NCBI RefSeq assembly: GCF_002846365.1
Contig: NZ_PJMW01000001.1
Span: 558,001-622,000, forward strand
Direction of reading: 5' to 3'
Source of the DNA: Nocardia fluminea
GTDB lineage: Bacteria; Actinomycetota; Actinomycetes; Mycobacteriales; Mycobacteriaceae
DNA: 64,000 nucleotides
Position numbers and translations under genes: made by a program
Notes under the pieces: model-generated
Seen by the model: only the letters and a program-made list of their open reading frames with translations
What the model was told of the DNA's origin: nothing
Database searches by the model: none
Part shown: piece by piece, positions 52,878-60,556 of the stretch
Numbering within the stretch: the stretch's first letter is position 1
Layout of the letters: every line of letters starts with the position of its first letter

Positions 52878-53725
52878 GCCGGTTCCTTCCAGAAGTTCAC
52901 CAGATCGGCCGTTACCTGTGCGGGGACATCTTCGTTCGGCACATGCCCGATACCCGGGTACACCGCGGTCCTAGCCTGCAGCTGTCGAGCGAAGTTCTCG
53001 TGGACCTCGGGATCCCACAGATCGTTCGTGTCGCCGTAGGCCACGAGCAGCGGCACACCGGCATCGCGCAGCGTGGCGGGATCGGCCAGCGGCGGGGTCT
53101 CCATGCATTTCAGGATGCCAAGGATGTTCGCTTTCTCGGTCTGCACGAGGCGGTCGTGCAGGAATTCGGCGCGCTCGGGCGAGGGCGTCTGCCCGGCGGC
53201 GTCCATGGCAGCGCTCATCTGTTGCCAGAGAAATTCCTGGCCTGCCGACTCCACCACCTGCGCCACCAGCTGTGGCGGTGAGAATTTGATGTCCTCGACC
53301 GAGGAAGGTCCCGAGGCCAGCAGCGTGAGGCTGCGGAATCGGGCGGGCTCGTCGACCACGCTGACGCGGGAGACGTAGCCGCCGAAGGAGTGCCCGACCA
53401 GGTGCACCGGCGCGTCCGGTGAGACCTGATCGACGACACCGCGCAGGTCATCGACGAAATCGGCCATCGTGTAGCCGGCGATGTCGTCGGGCCCCTCGGA
53501 CTGCCATTGGCCGCGCTGGTCGTAGGCGACCGCGCGATACCCGGCCGCCGCGAGCAGCGGGAGCATGAATTCGAAGTCTTCCTTGGAGCCGGTGAAACCG
53601 GGCACCAGCACCACGGTGCCGAGGTTCGGCGTACCGAGGGGCGGGTTGACCTCCCATCCGGCGAGCGCGCCCGCACCACCTCGCAGCGTGATCGTTTCGA
53701 TCGGTATCTCGGTGCCCTGAGTCAT
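52874..53725 (-). CDS. Alpha/beta hydrolase, first gene of the glucosidase operon
   Basis: A 283-residue hydrolase with VVLVPGFTGSKEDFEFMLPLLAAAGYRAVAYDQRGQWQSEGP, the nucleophile elbow GHSFGG, the acid in AYGDTNDLWDP and the base in GIGHVPNED. ATG at 53725 has AAGGA 6 nt upstream. It is coupled to the GH3 glucosidase and so probably removes an acyl or ester group from the same glycoside, but that is inferred from context. Confidence 0.85.
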   Translation of the reverse strand: MTQGTEIPIETITLRGGAGALAGWEVNPPLGTPNLGTVVLVPGFTGSKEDFEFMLPLLAAAGYRAVAYDQRGQWQSEGPDDIAGYTMADFVDDLRGVVDQVSPDAPVHLVGHSFGGYVSRVSVVDEPARFRSLTLLASGPSSVEDIKFSPPQLVAQVVESAGQEFLWQQMSAAMDAAGQTPSPERAEFLHDRLVQTEKANILGILKCMETPPLADPATLRDAGVPLLVAYGDTNDLWDPEVHENFARQLQARTAVYPGIGHVPNEDVPAQVTADLVNFWKEPA

Positions 53726-53794
53726 CGGCTGTCCTTCCTCGCACGGCCCGTCCCGGGTACGGCTCGGCACGAGTGTGCCAGCGGACAATCCATT

Positions 53795-53814
53795 TACCGA
53801 GTGGTCACTCGGTA
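53795..53814. promoter_or_regulatory. Perfect TetR-type operator between glucosidase operon and its regulator
   Basis: TACCGAGTG-GT-CACTCGGTA, perfect 9-bp arms with a 2-bp centre, 20 bp in all. It sits in the 152-bp gap between the divergent hydrolase-glucosidase-transporter operon and the TetR gene. The site is a textbook TetR operator. Confidence 0.88.
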
Positions 53815-53877
53815 CTGTGACCTCTTCGTTATCTGATCGCGTCTACGAGTGCCCACGTTCGACTACTGTCGCTGCTC

Positions 53878-54480
53878 ATGACGCCGCATCCCCAACGCCG
53901 GAGACGGGGAGAGGACCGCCGCGAGCAGATCATCGACCAAGCGCTCGGAAGCTTCGCCGAAAACGGCTATCACAATTCCTCGATCGCCGAGATCGCCACG
54001 CGCTGCGGACTTTCCCAGCCCGGCCTGCTGCACTACTTCCCGAACAAGGCAGCCCTGCTCGCCGCGGTCCTGGATTACCGCGATCGCCTCGACTACGACC
54101 GCTTCGGTATGAACCGGCAGCTGAGCGGCACCGAGGCCCTGCGGCAACTGGTCCAGCTGGTCGAGCACAACATGCACGTCCCCGGCCTGGTCCAGCTCTT
54201 CACCGTCGTCACCAGCGAAGCCGTCACCAGCGACCATCCCGCCCGCGACTGGGTGGTCAATCGCTACCGCATCATGGAGACCTACCTGGCGGGCGCCCTC
54301 GACGGCGGCGTCACGGACGGCACCTTCCGCCCCGGCATCGACACACGCGCGGTAGCGCGCGAGATCTCAGCGATGATGGACGGCCTGCAATTGCAGTGGC
54401 TCCTCGACCCCGAGCGCGTCGACATGGCGGAACTCTTCCGCGCCTACATCGACGATCTGACCATCCGTCTGTCGATCTGA
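53878..54480 (+). CDS. TetR-family repressor of the glycoside operon
   Basis: A 200-residue TetR protein with the helix-turn-helix REQIIDQALGSFAENGYHNSSIAEIATRCGLSQPGLLHYFPNKAALL. The C-terminal domain (MHVPGLVQLFTVVTSEAVTSDHPARDWVVNRYR) is the TetR_C type common in glucosidase-linked repressors of actinobacteria. A perfect 20-bp palindrome lies upstream. It most likely represses the divergent operon and itself until a glycoside or sugar derivative binds. Confidence 0.9.
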   Translation: MTPHPQRRRRGEDRREQIIDQALGSFAENGYHNSSIAEIATRCGLSQPGLLHYFPNKAALLAAVLDYRDRLDYDRFGMNRQLSGTEALRQLVQLVEHNMHVPGLVQLFTVVTSEAVTSDHPARDWVVNRYRIMETYLAGALDGGVTDGTFRPGIDTRAVAREISAMMDGLQLQWLLDPERVDMAELFRAYIDDLTIRLSI

Positions 54481-54501
54481 ATCCCGTTCCCGTCCTCGCA
54501 G

Positions 54502-54984
54502 TCAGTGCTCGAGCGAAGGATCCCACCGGTTGGCGAGCAACTTGAAGCTGGGCAGGTCTGCCAGCGAGGTCATTGCCTCGTAGATGCGCTCGTATCGGGT
54601 CGAGGCGATCCGCCACCGCCCGTCCGGGTCGCGACGATAGGTGTCGGAATAGTATCCGCCGCCGCGGATCTGGATCTTCGCGTCCGGCACGAGGACGGTG
54701 TCCTCGAACGCCCACGAGCCCTGTGCGGTATCGCCGTCGACCTCGATCTCGGGGTGGTTGGCGATGTGGACCGTGACGATCCCGGGGCCGAGGTTCTCTC
54801 GCATGAACGCCACGACGCCGGCGCGATTGTCGTAATGCAGTGGCTCGCCCATGGCTTGGGTGCCATAGCGCGCGGAGACGTCTTCGGCGAGGCAGTCCGC
54901 GAACTCGTCCCACAGTTTCAGGTCGAGCGTGCGGAAGTAGCGGTGCTTGAGACGCTTGATCTCCTCGAGAGCAACCAGATCCAT
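54502..54984 (-). CDS. SnoaL/NTF2-like protein
   Basis: A 160-residue protein of the nuclear-transport-factor-2/SnoaL fold. ALEEIKRLKHRYFRTLDLKLWDEFADCLAEDVSARYG is the standard N-terminal helix/strand opening, and YYSDTYRRDPDGRWRIASTRYERIYEA the end. ATG at 54984 chosen because homology-like sequence begins there; no ribosome binding site is visible. Family members are isomerases, hydratases or ring-forming enzymes; none can be assigned. Convergent with the TetR gene. Confidence 0.8.
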   Translation of the reverse strand: MDLVALEEIKRLKHRYFRTLDLKLWDEFADCLAEDVSARYGTQAMGEPLHYDNRAGVVAFMRENLGPGIVTVHIANHPEIEVDGDTAQGSWAFEDTVLVPDAKIQIRGGGYYSDTYRRDPDGRWRIASTRYERIYEAMTSLADLPSFKLLANRWDPSLEH

Positions 54985-55101
54985 GGGCGGAGTGTAGAAC
55001 CTGTTCCAGATTTGGCGCAGGGAAAGCGCCCTAACCCCGACGAATACCGTGGTGCTCAGCACGACGGACTGATCGACAGCCTCGCGACGTTCTCCCTCGG
55101 A

Positions 55102-55638
55102 TCAGTGCGTGAGAACGACCTTCACCGCCACGACGGCGGTGGCCACACAGCTGAGCAGAAACGCCCCGAGCAGTGTCGACCGATCCGGCCGCTCACCCTC
55201 GAGCCGGCGGATGACAAAGGTGATACCACCGATCCGCACCAGCATGGCGACCTCGGCGAGCACCTGGGCGGTGCGTGGCTCGAGCCAGCCGATCGCCGCC
55301 GCCACGAGGATCGCGCACGGCAGCACCGCCGAACTGAGGATGGGCAGCGAATCGCGCAGGTCCAGCCAGGGCTCGGGCGCGGCCGGCGCGCCACTCTGGC
55401 GCACCGATTGCCCGACGCTCTCGGCGAACACATGGGCGACGAACGTCGACACCGCCGCGCCGAGCACGACCGCGATGCCGACGTCCTCGTGCGACGGCGC
55501 GACCGGGATCAGCGCGGAGAGGATCAAAATGTTGCCGTAGATGTACGCACTGATCCGGCGGGCCGCGTTCCGGCGGTCGAGCGGAACGCTGCGGAAGAAC
55601 AAAGGCCCGTGTAAGAGCTTGTTTTTGTCGCGTGCCAT
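55102..55638 (-). CDS. Integral membrane protein of unknown function
   Basis: A 178-residue protein with about five hydrophobic segments (around residues 32-48, 53-72, 98-116, 125-143, 155-176) and a basic N-terminus (MARDKNKLLHGPLFFRSVPLDRRNAARRI). ATG at 55638 follows GTGAGGACCG. Not recognised with certainty. The 253 bp upstream, to the secreted-protein gene's stop, hold an 8-bp inverted repeat (CGCACCTC/GAGGTGCG) and no convincing ORF. Confidence 0.7.
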   Translation of the reverse strand: MARDKNKLLHGPLFFRSVPLDRRNAARRISAYIYGNILILSALIPVAPSHEDVGIAVVLGAAVSTFVAHVFAESVGQSVRQSGAPAAPEPWLDLRDSLPILSSAVLPCAILVAAAIGWLEPRTAQVLAEVAMLVRIGGITFVIRRLEGERPDRSTLLGAFLLSCVATAVVAVKVVLTH

Positions 55639-55891
55639 CGGTCCTCACCCGTTAGTCGCACCTCTACGAGACAGCCCTTGCGAAGCGGGGAGGTGCGGAC
55701 ATGCGGGGTGGAAATCGGTGCACCTCGTCGAAAGTCGCCACTGACGACTATATGCCCGATGCCCTCATCGAATCGGCGCACGAGGTGTCGCGCCCTGCTC
55801 CGAACAGTCGTCAGTCGACCGAATACGGGGTTGGCGCATGTCGCCATTGCGCAACCCAGTCCCATCGGAGCGGGCGAAACCAACCGAAGTG

Positions 55892-56287
55892 TCAGCGGCA
55901 TCCATGTCCTGTGAGACATGCCTTGAATGCGAGCGACTTGATGTTCGTGTACGGCTTGTTGAAGCTCTTGCCGTTGGCGACCTCGGTCCCCGCGGAGACG
56001 AAACTGACCCAGCGATCCGATTCGACTCGGGCCTGAAGATAGATCTTGCCGTTGTTGGTGTACGGGTCGTAGAACTTCCCCCAGACCCGGCCGTCGTAGG
56101 CGCCCTGCCCATTGCTGACCCAATTCCAGCAGACGTTCACCGACGCCGTCTTTCCGCCCACAGTCGGCGTGCTGAAGTCCATACACTTTTCGTTGGCGGC
56201 CATCGCTGGGGCCGCCGTAACCGCTGGTATACCCACGGCCAACGCAAGCGTGGCAATCGCGGCGCCGAGGTACTTGATTCGCGTCAT
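55892..56287 (-). CDS. Small secreted protein
   Basis: A 131-residue exported protein. Residues 1-31 (MTRIKYLGAAIATLALAVGIPAVTAAPAMAA) form a Sec signal peptide. The mature domain has four cysteines (KCMDFS, NVCWNW, FKACLTGHGC) and is probably a small beta-rich fold; not recognised. ATG at 56287 has GGGGAG directly upstream. Confidence 0.72.
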   Translation of the reverse strand: MTRIKYLGAAIATLALAVGIPAVTAAPAMAANEKCMDFSTPTVGGKTASVNVCWNWVSNGQGAYDGRVWGKFYDPYTNNGKIYLQARVESDRWVSFVSAGTEVANGKSFNKPYTNIKSLAFKACLTGHGCR

Positions 56288-56420
56288 GGGGCTCCCCTAG
56301 CTCAGGTGTCGATCACGCTGATGACGAAACCATAAGCGCTACAGCATGTTTGACTCAATCCCACAAAACTGAGGTCTGGCGCCGGAGCGTTTCGGCGCGA
56401 GGCGCTGAATCCGATTCAGG

Positions 56421-56807
56421 CTATTCCAATGATGTCGCAGCTTGTGGGCCTGGCTCGGGCACCCTCCAACTGTGTTGGGCTTCAGCGACAGTCGGATAAT
56501 TGGTGAAGACCATCATCAGGCCGATGAGTTTGAAGATCCGCGCCAAATTCGGCGGAACCGCCGCCAAAGCGATTCCGGCTCCGGCATCGGTAGCGCGGTT
56601 GCGCGCCGCCAGCAATGCCGTGATCCCGCTGGAATCACAGAACTCCAGCCCGGATAGCTCCACAACCACCAGTTGACCGGCGCAGAGCTCGAGAGTGCCG
56701 ATGGCCGCGCGTGCGGCCGGCGCGGTCGCCGAGTCCAGTTCCCCGGCGAAGGTGAGCACCGGCCCTGCCGCGGAGAGGTGGCAGGTGACGGTGAAGTCGG
56801 TGCTCAC
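56421..56807 (-). CDS. STAS-domain anti-anti-sigma factor (RsbV-like)
   Basis: A 128-residue STAS protein. VVVELSGLEFCDSSGITALLAARN contains the phosphorylatable Ser in the DSSG motif. In the RsbV/SpoIIAA mechanism the dephosphorylated form binds an anti-sigma kinase and frees the sigma factor. GTG at 56807 overlaps the phosphatase stop (GTGA at 56804-56807), so it is made with its phosphatase. No RsbW-like kinase or sigma gene is nearby. Confidence 0.92.
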   Translation of the reverse strand: MSTDFTVTCHLSAAGPVLTFAGELDSATAPAARAAIGTLELCAGQLVVVELSGLEFCDSSGITALLAARNRATDAGAGIALAAVPPNLARIFKLIGLMMVFTNYPTVAEAQHSWRVPEPGPQAATSLE

Positions 56808-58090
56808 AGGGATCGGCCTCCGGCCGGTGGGATGCTCATGGCCAGTAGGGCGGTGTCGTCTTCGACCCCGTCACCGAACCCGGTCAGCAGATCAGTGGCG
56901 GTGCCGATCAGACCGGATGCGGTAGTGGGGCCGTGCGTGGCGATGTAGTCGCGGAGTTGTTCCTCGCTGAACCGTTCCCGCCCGCGGGTGCGGGCTTCGG
57001 TGAGCCCGTCGGTGTAGAACAGGACTGTGTCACCCGGTTGGAGGTGGACTTCGGCGCTGACGAACGTCGGGTCGGGGATCGCCCCGACGAGCATACCGCC
57101 CGGTGTTTCGACCAAACTCGTTGTGCCGTCGGCACGTACCAGCAGCGCCGGAGTGTGACCGCCGGAGGCCAGTGTCAACGTGGCACCGGCCGCTTCCGGG
57201 CGCAGGGAGCCGTAAACGACAGTGCAGAAGCCGGGTTCGTCATGGCGGTATTTGTGCAGCAGCACGGTATTGAGGTTGTCCAGGACCGCTTTCGGGTCCG
57301 GGTCGTAGACCGCGGCGGCGCGCAGGGTGTAGCGGGTCAGGGAGGTGACCGCTGCCGCGGTGGGCCCTTTGCCGGAGACATCACCGAGGAAGAAGCCCCA
57401 GGTGGCATCGGTCAGCGGAAACAGGTCGTAGAAGTCGCCGCCGACATTGTCGGTGGAGGCGGGGTGGTAGTAAGCCGCGATCTCCATCCCGGGCAGTTGC
57501 GGCAAGGTCGGCGGCAGCAGGGTGCGTTGCAGCGTGGTCGCCAGTTTCTGCACACGCTCACGTTCGCGTTCGGCCGCTTCCCTCGCCTGGTCGGCGGCCG
57601 CGCGGGCGCGCTGAAGTTCTTGTTCATAGGCGCGGCGGTCGGTGGCATCGAAGATCGTGGTCCGGATCAACTGCGCGGTGCCGTCCGGGCCGGTCTTGAC
57701 CACCGAGGTCACCAGGATCGGCAGGCGGGTTCCGTCGGCACGCAACAACTCCAGGGCCAGTCCGCCGGCCTGGCCGTGCATCGACAGCATCGGTGCCAGA
57801 TGCGTCTCGTAATACATCCGCCCGCCGACGGTGAGCAGGTCGAAGAAATACCGCTGCCCCACCAGCTCTTCGCGCCGGTAGCCCAACCAGCCCAGCAAGG
57901 TGGTGTTGATCTTGGCGATGGTGCCGTCCATCAACGTCGACAGGTAACCGCACGGCGCGTTCTCGTAAAGGTCCTCGACACTGTCTTCGAGCAGTGCGGA
58001 GAACGACGGGTTGGTCCCCGGGTCCCCGGGTTGACGATCGCCGTCCTCACCGCTCCCGCCGTCCGGTGCGTCTTCGGTCCGGGTCATCAT
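56804..58090 (-). CDS. rsbP: PAS-PP2C (SpoIIE-type) phosphatase, RsbP-like
   Basis: A 428-residue phosphatase. A PAS domain (about residues 40-165: ALLEDSVEDLYENAPCGYLSTLMDGTIAKINTTLLGWLGY) is followed by a coiled-coil linker rich in Ala, Arg and Glu (170-195) and a PP2C domain with GGDFYDLF, GDVSGKGPTAA and the C-terminal EDDTALLAM metal-binding Asp motifs, all intact. This is the domain layout of Bacillus subtilis RsbP, which dephosphorylates RsbV in energy stress. ATG at 58090 overlaps the RsbQ-like stop. Confidence 0.93.
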   Translation of the reverse strand: MMTRTEDAPDGGSGEDGDRQPGDPGTNPSFSALLEDSVEDLYENAPCGYLSTLMDGTIAKINTTLLGWLGYRREELVGQRYFFDLLTVGGRMYYETHLAPMLSMHGQAGGLALELLRADGTRLPILVTSVVKTGPDGTAQLIRTTIFDATDRRAYEQELQRARAAADQAREAAERERERVQKLATTLQRTLLPPTLPQLPGMEIAAYYHPASTDNVGGDFYDLFPLTDATWGFFLGDVSGKGPTAAAVTSLTRYTLRAAAVYDPDPKAVLDNLNTVLLHKYRHDEPGFCTVVYGSLRPEAAGATLTLASGGHTPALLVRADGTTSLVETPGGMLVGAIPDPTFVSAEVHLQPGDTVLFYTDGLTEARTRGRERFSEEQLRDYIATHGPTTASGLIGTATDLLTGFGDGVEDDTALLAMSIPPAGGRSL

Positions 58091-58896
58091 CGGGCGCCCG
58101 CGTAGGCCGCGATCGCCGCCGCGGTGGCCTCGGGTGCACTCAATTGCGGACAGTGCCCGGTCGCGTCCAGGGTGACCAATCGGCTGCCCAGGATCTGGCC
58201 GTGGATGAACTGGCCCACCGAGCGAGGGACGATGGCATCCTGTGCTGTCTCGAGCACTAGCGTCGGGACCTCCACCTTGCACAGGTCTGCCCGATTGTCG
58301 GACAGGAAGGTGGCCCTGGCGAAGACCTGCGCGATCTTCGGATCGGCGCGGCAGAAGCTCTCGGTCAGTTCCCCGCCGAGTTCGGGACGCTCGGGGTTGC
58401 CCATGATCACCGGCGCCATCGCCGCCGACCAGCCGAGATAGTTGGCGTCGAGCGAGGCGAGCAACTCCTCGACGTCGGCACGGCTGAACCCACCGCGGTA
58501 GTCACCGTCGTCGATGTAGCGCGGAGACGGGGTGAGCAGCACCAGCTTCGCGAACCGTTCCGGGGCCTGATTCACCGCCAGAACGCCGATCATCGCCGAC
58601 ACCGAGTGCCCGACCGGGACGACCTCGGTCAGGTCGAGTTCGGTACAGATCTCGAGGATGTCCTCGGCGTAGCCTTCCAGGCCGGCGTAGCGCCGGGCCG
58701 ACCAGGACGAGGTGTCGGACCGGCCCGCCCCGACATGGTCGAACAACACCACCCGGAAATGTTCGGCGAGTGCTGGGACGACGAGTCGCCACATGTTCTG
58801 GTCGCAACCGAAACCGTGTGCCAACAGCACCGTCGGGCCGTCCTGGTTACCCACGACGACGACGTTGTTCTTGGCACGCACGCTCACCCGAGCCAT
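58087..58896 (-). CDS. rsbQ: RsbQ-like alpha/beta hydrolase
   Basis: A 269-residue hydrolase, the same length as B. subtilis RsbQ. LLAHGFGCDQNMWRLVVPALAEHFRVVLFDHVGAGRSD and the elbow GHSVSAMIG are the RsbQ signature (Ser98); the acid is in LETAQDAIVP and His in DATGHCPQLS. RsbQ activates RsbP through an unknown small hydrophobic ligand. ATG at 58896 follows GGGAGG with 8 nt spacing. It heads the three-gene rsbQ-rsbP-STAS operon with 4-bp overlaps throughout. Confidence 0.92.
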   Translation of the reverse strand: MARVSVRAKNNVVVVGNQDGPTVLLAHGFGCDQNMWRLVVPALAEHFRVVLFDHVGAGRSDTSSWSARRYAGLEGYAEDILEICTELDLTEVVPVGHSVSAMIGVLAVNQAPERFAKLVLLTPSPRYIDDGDYRGGFSRADVEELLASLDANYLGWSAAMAPVIMGNPERPELGGELTESFCRADPKIAQVFARATFLSDNRADLCKVEVPTLVLETAQDAIVPRSVGQFIHGQILGSRLVTLDATGHCPQLSAPEATAAAIAAYAGAR

Positions 58897-59118
58897 CCTG
58901 CCACCTCCCTCGGACCGGCGGCGCCCACCAGGTCCGGGAGCGAGGCGGTCTTCCTCGAGACTCAGCCTGCGCACCGCCATAGGACCTCGGGAGCCTGGAG
59001 TGCGACCGCGCCGGCGACCTCATGGCAGGGCACGGAGTTCGCAGAACAGTGCACTCGGCCAGCTGCGGCATGACGGGTTCTCTCAGCGCGTACAGCGGCA
59101 GAAGAGTGCGTTGAGAAG

Positions 59119-59538
59119 TCACGAATAAATAAGCCCAGCTACGCCGTATCCGGGCGACTTCGCCGCTGTCGAAGCTAGCCGGATGCCGACCTCTACCCAA
59201 TCAAGCACCTCAGGGTCGAGCGCCAGCCGTTGTTCGGCGGTCGTGGCCTCCCATTGCTCGACTGCTGCGACGCACTGCGCGTGTGTCCACTCACCATAGA
59301 TCCGCGCGTACTCGATTCCGCCAGGGAAGGCGAGTACCTTGCCGCCCTCGAACTCGGTGAACCCGATGGCGTTGATGTTCAGTTCACTCAATCCGCTGTC
59401 GATCGCTTCCGGCCAATCGCTGGAGAAAGGCCCGTCCCCCTCCTTCAGCGCCGACAGCGTCTCGCAGATCAGCCCCCGACCCGCAAAGCTGCCAGTGAGT
59501 GACATGTCGGTGGTCATCGTTAGGTTGTCGCCCGGCAT
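59119..59538 (-). CDS. Hypothetical protein
   Basis: About 139 residues from the ATG at 59538; starts at 59565, 59544 and 59517 are alternatives. Not recognised. The core (SDWPEAIDSGLSELNINAIGFTEFEGGKVLAFPGGIEYARIYGEWTHAQCVAAVEQWE) has a plausible mixed alpha/beta pattern and codon use fits the strand. It is divergent from the larger hypothetical gene starting at 59564; their start regions nearly touch. Confidence 0.55.
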   Translation of the reverse strand: MPGDNLTMTTDMSLTGSFAGRGLICETLSALKEGDGPFSSDWPEAIDSGLSELNINAIGFTEFEGGKVLAFPGGIEYARIYGEWTHAQCVAAVEQWEATTAEQRLALDPEVLDWVEVGIRLASTAAKSPGYGVAGLIYS

Positions 59539-59563
59539 GTGCATACCGCCAAGAAGAGGACCC

Positions 59564-60370
59564 ATGACAGCGTACGGACGCGACGCATTCGCGAAAATCG
59601 CGAGCTACCTGGCTTCCGATCACCCGGAGATCGCCAACGCGCTGCGACAACATGACGAAGACAGCCACGCCCTCGAGGAACTGCTTGTGCGGCTCGAGGA
59701 GGTCGGAGTCATCGTTGGGCGCGTAGCTCGTGAAACCCCGGCCACAGTAGTGCGGCTTCTCCAGTCGTTACCCGCAGCCCCGAAGCGACAGCCGCCGGGA
59801 TGGTTCGAGTACTTCCAAGCGCGGACGGAGGGACTCCGCGGCGACTCGGTGATGGAGTTGCTGATCGGACTGGTCGGTGAACTCAGCCTCGAAAATGGAA
59901 CCGCCCTCATCGAAATCGACACACTGGGAGACGATTACGCCCTCACCTTCTTACCGATAGAATCCGCGCGCAGATTCATCGACATCGCCCCCGGATACCT
60001 GAAACAGTCCCGACTGGACAAGGATGCCTCGGTCAGGTTCATGACGCCAAAGGAACCCTGCCTCCGAACTGAGGTGAGTTACGGGTACAAGATCACCGGG
60101 CTCGATGACTCAGACCACGCGCTTGATGTCTTGCAAGAGGTGGACGACGTCTATGCACGCATGCTTCCAGGATGGTGGATTTCCGGCACCATCGACACGG
60201 TTGATGGAGGGGACTGGGCGATTTTCGGCGACACCGAAGGCGTCCTTTTGCCTGTGATCGACTTCGAGCGGTGGCAGCATTTGCTCACCGACGAGCTTAG
60301 AACCGTGGTGGCCCCGCTCGCTCCACGAGCGCAGATTTCCATCGAGTGGAATCAAGACGGAAGCCGCTGA
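59564..60370 (+). CDS. Hypothetical protein
   Basis: A 268-residue protein, not recognised. No signal peptide or membrane segment. The body is helical at first (IANALRQHDEDSHALEELLVRLEEVGVIVGR) and mixed later (FMTPKEPCLRTEVSYGYKITGLDDSDHALDVLQEVDDVYARMLPGWWISG). ATG at 59564 follows GAAGAGGACCC. GC content is lower than in most of the window (many A- and T-ending codons), suggesting recent acquisition. Divergent from the gene ending at 59119. Confidence 0.6.
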   Translation: MTAYGRDAFAKIASYLASDHPEIANALRQHDEDSHALEELLVRLEEVGVIVGRVARETPATVVRLLQSLPAAPKRQPPGWFEYFQARTEGLRGDSVMELLIGLVGELSLENGTALIEIDTLGDDYALTFLPIESARRFIDIAPGYLKQSRLDKDASVRFMTPKEPCLRTEVSYGYKITGLDDSDHALDVLQEVDDVYARMLPGWWISGTIDTVDGGDWAIFGDTEGVLLPVIDFERWQHLLTDELRTVVAPLAPRAQISIEWNQDGSR

Positions 60371-60406
60371 TCGCCGTTACATGTGACACAGCCGAACGCA
60401 AGCTCA

Positions 60407-60455
60407 TCGGCAGATGCGGACGTTCGAGACCGCCAGCCCAGCGGCGGCATGAGCG
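60407..60455. repeat. Dispersed repeat, copy R1
   Basis: The block running from TCGGCAGATGCGGACGTTCG to GGCATGAGCG is repeated with few differences at 62116-62161 and, in its first half, at 63955-63984. R1 lies between a hypothetical gene and the 3' end of the MFS exporter; R2 lies beyond that gene's 5' end, so the exporter is bracketed. Confidence 0.7.
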
Positions 60456-60556
60456 GATGTTCGTGTTCGGCCCGGAGACCTGTGCCGTCTCGCGAATGTG
60501 CTTCGTCAGGATCACGCGGCCATGGCGCCGATCGCTGGTCAGGGGTCAGCCCGGTT

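Noticed and set aside
55639..55891. Short plus-strand ORFs between the membrane and secreted protein genes
   Set aside because: No ribosome binding sites or recognisable sequence; treated as intergenic with an inverted repeat.
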